A stretch of 64,000 nucleotides of DNA, taken from the NCBI RefSeq assembly GCF_040869035.1, contig NZ_CP162100.1, positions 124,001-188,000 on the forward strand, in the 5' to 3' direction. The position numbers were made by a program, and so were the translations under genes. Positions within the stretch are counted from its first letter, which is position 1; every line of letters begins with the position of its first letter. The notes under the pieces are model-generated. The model ran no database searches. It worked only from the letters and a program-made list of their open reading frames with translations, and was not told the DNA's origin. Positions 60,482 through 64,000 of this stretch are shown piece by piece. Source of the stretch: Vibrio sp. NTOU-M3. GTDB taxonomy: Bacteria > Pseudomonadota > Gammaproteobacteria > Enterobacterales > Vibrionaceae.

Positions 60482-60508
60482 AAAAAAGGACGCCGTAGCG
60501 TCCTTTTC
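60482..60508 (-). terminator. Terminator after rpmE
   Basis: On the minus strand the stem AAAAGGACGC / GCGTCCTTTT with loop TACG is followed by TTG. It lies 23 bases after the rpmE stop. Confidence 0.85.
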
Positions 60509-60530
60509 AATTTTAGCTATAAAGCAGAAA

Positions 60531-60749
60531 TTATTTCTTGCTTGATAGAGCACCGAAACGCTTGTTGAAGCGATCAACACGGCCGCCTGTATCAACGATA
60601 CGTTGCTTACCAGTGTAGAATGGGTGACATTTGTCACACACGTCTAGGTGGATAGACTCTTTAGCTAGAGTTGATTTGAACTCAAAAGAGTTACCGCAAG
60701 AACAAGTTGCGTTAACTGCTTTGTATTCTGGGTGAATACCTACTTTCAT
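60531..60749 (-). CDS. rpmE: 50S ribosomal protein L31 (zinc-binding form)
   Basis: The 72-residue protein begins [19 protein letters not shown] and has the zinc ligands C16, C18, and CDKC near residues 38-41, so it is the C-plus type. [20 protein letters not shown] is typical of L31. It is divergent from priA; the 271-base gap holds both promoters. Confidence 0.97.
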   Translation of the reverse strand: MKVGIHPEYKAVNATCSCGNSFEFKSTLAKESIHLDVCDKCHPFYTGKQRIVDTGGRVDRFNKRFGALSSKK

Positions 60750-61020
60750 GGGAAAACCTCAAATTCAGGCCGTGTCGCTATCCGAATCTCAGCCGGACAC
60801 CACACGTAGTTAATAAAAAATAGCATCGTGATACCGCTTTCTGGTTTAAAAAACAGCAAGCCATATCACTAAGGCGCGATATAGTAATGAATCATGGTGA
60901 TTCGATCAACCAATTTGCTAATTATTTCGCCACTTTTTTCACCAAATTTTATTTTCACACGGCGCCATCAATCCATTAGACTGTGTTTTCGTAAATATAG
61001 TAATGAGTTAAGCGATTCTT

Positions 61021-63222
61021 ATGCGACCAACCATAGCTCGCGTTGCCTTGCCTGTCCCTTTAGATAAGCAATTCGACTACCTGATCCCGTCATCTCAATT
61101 TCCTATTATTGGTGGACGTGTATCAGTGCCTTTTGGTCGCCAGACTTTAGTTGGGATCGTTGTATCGCTGGTTCATCAGTCAGATTTTCCTGTTGAACAG
61201 CTTAAACCAATCAAACATGTACTGGATAGTGCGCCGCTTTGGCCTGACAAGCTCTACAGTTTGTTGCAATGGTGCAGTCTGTTTTACCAATACCCACTTG
61301 GGGAAACGCTGTGCAATGCGATGCCAGCAGCATTACGGAAAGGGAAATCCGCGGATTTTGCCACCTTGGTTGAATGGCAATTGACGACGACGGGACGCGA
61401 TCAATTGATGCAAGGGTTTGGTCGTGCGGTAAAGCAAGCGAAAGTGATGCATCTTCTCGAACATGGGCCTGTCGCGCATCAAACTTTTATTGATGAAGAA
61501 ATTACTACAAATGTACTGAAAACCTTGCAAGAAAAAGGCTGGATCGAATCGGTAGACAAGAAGCCTACTCGTCAACGCTGGCCCGCTCAGGTGGAAGCTG
61601 ACGTTGATAAACCTAAGCTGAACCAAGAACAAGCAGTCGCCATTGCCAGTGTAAATAGCCAAGATGGCTTTGGTTGTTACTTGTTGGAAGGGGTGACGGG
61701 ATCGGGCAAAACCGAAGTCTACCTCAACTTAATCAAACCAGTTTTAGAGAAAGGGCGACAAGCGCTTATTTTGGTACCCGAGATTGGCTTAACGCCCCAA
61801 ACCATCAACCGCTTTCGAAGCCGCTTTTCTGTTCCCGTGGAAGTGATTCATTCCGGGTTGAATGATACCGAGCGTTTGAATGCTTGGTTATGTGCTCGTG
61901 ATCGGCAAGCTGGCATCGTGATTGGTACCCGTTCTGCTTTGCTCACCCCTTTTGCTGATTTAGGCATTATCATTGTTGATGAAGAGCATGATGCCTCTTA
62001 TAAACAGCAAGACAGTCTGCGCTATCACGCCAGAGATGTGGCCGTGATGCGGGCAAACAAAGAGCAAATCCCAATTGTATTGGGCTCTGCCACGCCTGCG
62101 TTAGAAACGTTGCACAATGCTTTGAGCGGCAAATACCATCATCTGCACTTAACCCAGCGCGCCGGTGTCGCGGTACCAACCACGAATAAAGTTTTAGACG
62201 TTAAAGGCATGTATCTCGAAAGCGGTTTATCTGCGCCGTTGATTGCAGAAATGCGTCGTCATCTCAAGGCGGGTAATCAGGTGATGTTGTTCCTAAACCG
62301 CCGGGGGTTCTCTCCCGCTTTAATGTGTCATGAATGTGGCTGGATTGCAGAATGTAAACGCTGTGATGCTTATTACACCTACCATCAATACTCGAATGAA
62401 ATCCGCTGCCATCATTGTGGTTCCCAGCAACCCATTATTCACCAGTGTCAGGGATGTGGTTCTACCAATTTAGTGACGGTTGGGGTGGGAACCGAACAGT
62501 TGGAGAATCAGCTAGAGAGCTTGTTCCCAGAATACAAAACGGTGCGAATCGATCGTGACAGTACCCGTAGAAAAGGCAGCCTCGAAAGTGCATTGAGTGC
62601 GATACGCAAAGGGGAGTATCAAATTTTGATCGGTACTCAGATGCTGGCAAAAGGGCACCATTTTCCCAATGTGACGTTGGTGGCTCTGTTGGATGTCGAT
62701 GGCTCATTATACAGCAGTGACTTCAGAGCATCGGAGCGGTTAGCGCAACTGTTTATTCAGGTTGCGGGGCGAGCCGGTCGTGCCAGTAAGCCAGGAGAAG
62801 TGGTACTGCAGACGCATCACCCAGAACATAGTTTATTGCAGGCATTGCTGAATAAAAGCTACCGTTCATTTGCTGAAACGGCATTGCAAGAGCGTCAACT
62901 GGCCATGTTACCTCCTTATACTTTCTTAACGTTATTTCGTGCCGAGGCGAACCAGTCGCCATTGGTGGAAGCGTTCCTACGTCAAGTCCGCCATACCTTA
63001 GAGTCCCATCCTTTGTTTGATGATGCCTGTATGGTGCTCGGGCCCACGCCAGCACCACTCGCCAAACGGGCAGGCAAATTCCGCTGGCAGTTGTTATTGC
63101 AAACGCAAAATCGTTCGTTGATGCAAAAATTACTGACCAGTGCGAGGCCTGTTATCCAGATGCTACCGGATGCAAAGAAAGTGCGTTGGTCATTAGATAT
63201 TGAACCGCAAGATTTGAGCTAA
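61021..63222 (+). CDS. priA: Primosomal replication protein N' (helicase PriA)
   Basis: The 733-residue helicase restarts stalled replication forks. It has an N-terminal 3'BD domain (VALPVPLDKQFDYLIP near residue 8), Walker A GVTGSGKTEVYL near 224, DEEHD Walker B near 320, and the zinc-binding cysteines CHECGW, CKRC, CHHCGS and CQGCGS near 435-485. Helicase motif QMLAKGHHFPNVTLV near 540 and AGRAGR near 583 follow. No strong Shine-Dalgarno is seen. It is followed by cytR. Confidence 0.97.
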   Translation: MRPTIARVALPVPLDKQFDYLIPSSQFPIIGGRVSVPFGRQTLVGIVVSLVHQSDFPVEQLKPIKHVLDSAPLWPDKLYSLLQWCSLFYQYPLGETLCNAMPAALRKGKSADFATLVEWQLTTTGRDQLMQGFGRAVKQAKVMHLLEHGPVAHQTFIDEEITTNVLKTLQEKGWIESVDKKPTRQRWPAQVEADVDKPKLNQEQAVAIASVNSQDGFGCYLLEGVTGSGKTEVYLNLIKPVLEKGRQALILVPEIGLTPQTINRFRSRFSVPVEVIHSGLNDTERLNAWLCARDRQAGIVIGTRSALLTPFADLGIIIVDEEHDASYKQQDSLRYHARDVAVMRANKEQIPIVLGSATPALETLHNALSGKYHHLHLTQRAGVAVPTTNKVLDVKGMYLESGLSAPLIAEMRRHLKAGNQVMLFLNRRGFSPALMCHECGWIAECKRCDAYYTYHQYSNEIRCHHCGSQQPIIHQCQGCGSTNLVTVGVGTEQLENQLESLFPEYKTVRIDRDSTRRKGSLESALSAIRKGEYQILIGTQMLAKGHHFPNVTLVALLDVDGSLYSSDFRASERLAQLFIQVAGRAGRASKPGEVVLQTHHPEHSLLQALLNKSYRSFAETALQERQLAMLPPYTFLTLFRAEANQSPLVEAFLRQVRHTLESHPLFDDACMVLGPTPAPLAKRAGKFRWQLLLQTQNRSLMQKLLTSARPVIQMLPDAKKVRWSLDIEPQDLS

Positions 63223-63505
63223 TGAAGTGATGAAAGTCGCTAGGGCTCGATTTCGGGCATTTTTCATTTATTTGTGATTGATATCTCACTTGCGACGCAA
63301 TTTTTGTTAATCTCCCCGTAACTTTATGTTTCGAAATGAATAAACTAGGGGCGCTAGTACAAAACATGTACGGTATCTCGATAAAGTAAACGATTGCTTA
63401 TTAGTGGTCGAACACAATTAGAGTGGGTTTGAACTCATCACTTTTCATTGATTAGTTTGGGTGGCAGGTGCTGCCGTATTGGGAAATTAAGAGGGTTATT
63501 TTTTT
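63223..63505 (+). promoter_or_regulatory. priA-cytR intergenic region
   Basis: No gene is seen in these 283 bases. They should carry the cytR promoter. No convincing terminator hairpin follows priA. A weak GAGGG ribosome site lies 11 bases before the cytR ATG. Confidence 0.35.
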
Positions 63506-64000
63506 ATGGCGACAATGAAGGATGTTGCCCAGCTCGCAGGAGTCTCAACAGCGACAGTATCTAGAGCGCTGATGAATCCGGAAAAAGTCTCTTCTGCTAC
63601 CAGAAAGCGAGTAGAAGATGCTGTGTTAGAAGCTGGCTATTCACCAAACTCTTTGGCGCGTAACTTGCGCCGGAATGAATCAAAAACGATCATCGCTATC
63701 ATTCCTGATATTTGTGATCCTTATTACACGGAAATTATTCGCGGTATTGAAGATGCTGCCATGGAACACGGCTACATTGTGTTACTTGGTGATAGCGGTC
63801 AGCAAAAAAAGCGAGAAAGTTCATTTGTGAACCTCGTCTTTACCAAACAATCTGATGGCATGCTGCTACTGGGAACCGATCTACCTTTTGATGTCAGCAA
63901 ACCAGAGCAAAAGAACCTGCCACCAATGGTGATGGCGTGTGAGTTTGCCCCTGAACTGGAGCTGCCTACCGTCCATATTGATAATCTCACATCAGCATTT
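63506..64000 (+). CDS. cytR: LacI-family repressor CytR, 3' end outside the window
   Basis: The first 165 codons are present. The N-terminal LacI helix-turn-helix reads MKDVAQLAGVSTATVSRALM at residues 4-23, with the hinge helix NSLARNLRR near 48. The periplasmic-binding-protein-like domain starts with IIAIIPDICDPYYTEIIRGIE near 62. CytR represses nucleoside uptake and catabolism genes and responds to cytidine. Position after priA is the same as in E. coli (priA-cytR-ftsN), which supports the name. Confidence 0.9.
   Translation, partial: MATMKDVAQLAGVSTATVSRALMNPEKVSSATRKRVEDAVLEAGYSPNSLARNLRRNESKTIIAIIPDICDPYYTEIIRGIEDAAMEHGYIVLLGDSGQQKKRESSFVNLVFTKQSDGMLLLGTDLPFDVSKPEQKNLPPMVMACEFAPELELPTVHIDNLTSAF

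Overview
The window is a stretch of a Vibrio chromosome, most likely the large chromosome. The gene order (yicC, rph-pyrE, lpxL-slmA, coaBC, radC, rpmBG, mutM, LPS-core genes, coaD, hldD, groESL, glpX, zapB, metF, metBL/metJ, rpmE, priA-cytR) and the protein sequences fit this genus. The species cannot be fixed from the sequence alone.

Layout. (1) 1-4685: one end of a genomic island. It carries a PAPS-reductase-like gene (5' end outside the window), a DUF262/DUF1524 protein resembling the phosphorothioate-sensing effector SspE, and a P4-type integrase abutting the 3' end of yicC. That site and arrangement recall the SXT/R391-mobilizable islands (MGIs). (2) 4686-13395: housekeeping genes for RNA processing, pyrimidine and CoA synthesis, lipid A acylation, nucleoid occlusion, ribosomal proteins and DNA repair. 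(3) 13454-26813: the LPS inner/outer core locus (O-antigen ligase, heptosyltransferases, Kdo transferase, Kdo kinase, several other glycosyltransferases, lpxM, hldD) with coaD embedded in it. (4) 26942-39982: ugd, then a surface polysaccharide locus with a complete pseudaminic acid pathway (pseB, C, F, G, H, I), a Wzx flippase, a glycosyltransferase with sialyltransferase-type DDG and HP motifs, a GT2 enzyme, a Wzy-like polymerase, and wecA on the opposite strand. The part from about 34.0 to 38.7 kb is strikingly AT-rich. (5) 40102-46539: pssA, a GNAT protein, murB-birA, a DUF3135 protein, a SufR-like regulator and a Wzz chain-length regulator. (6) 46631-51985: the groESL heat-shock operon followed by a group II intron whose domain IV holds the reverse transcriptase/maturase and a tiny DUF1508 gene. 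The probable groESL terminator now lies beyond the intron. (7) 52046-64000: glpX, zapB, the methionine regulon (metF, metBL, metJ with MetJ operators), a malic enzyme gene broken by a small deletion, rpmE, priA and the start of cytR.

Working together. The pse genes would make CMP-pseudaminic acid. WecA would prime undecaprenyl phosphate with a HexNAc-phosphate. The two glycosyltransferases would build a short repeat unit, possibly ending in pseudaminic acid. Wzx, Wzy and Wzz would export, polymerise and measure the chain, and WaaL would join it to the lipid A-core made by region 3. The most distinctive items are the SspE-like defence pair on the yicC island, the group II intron with a DUF1508 passenger inside the groESL transcription unit, the candidate pseudaminyltransferase, and the decayed malic enzyme gene.
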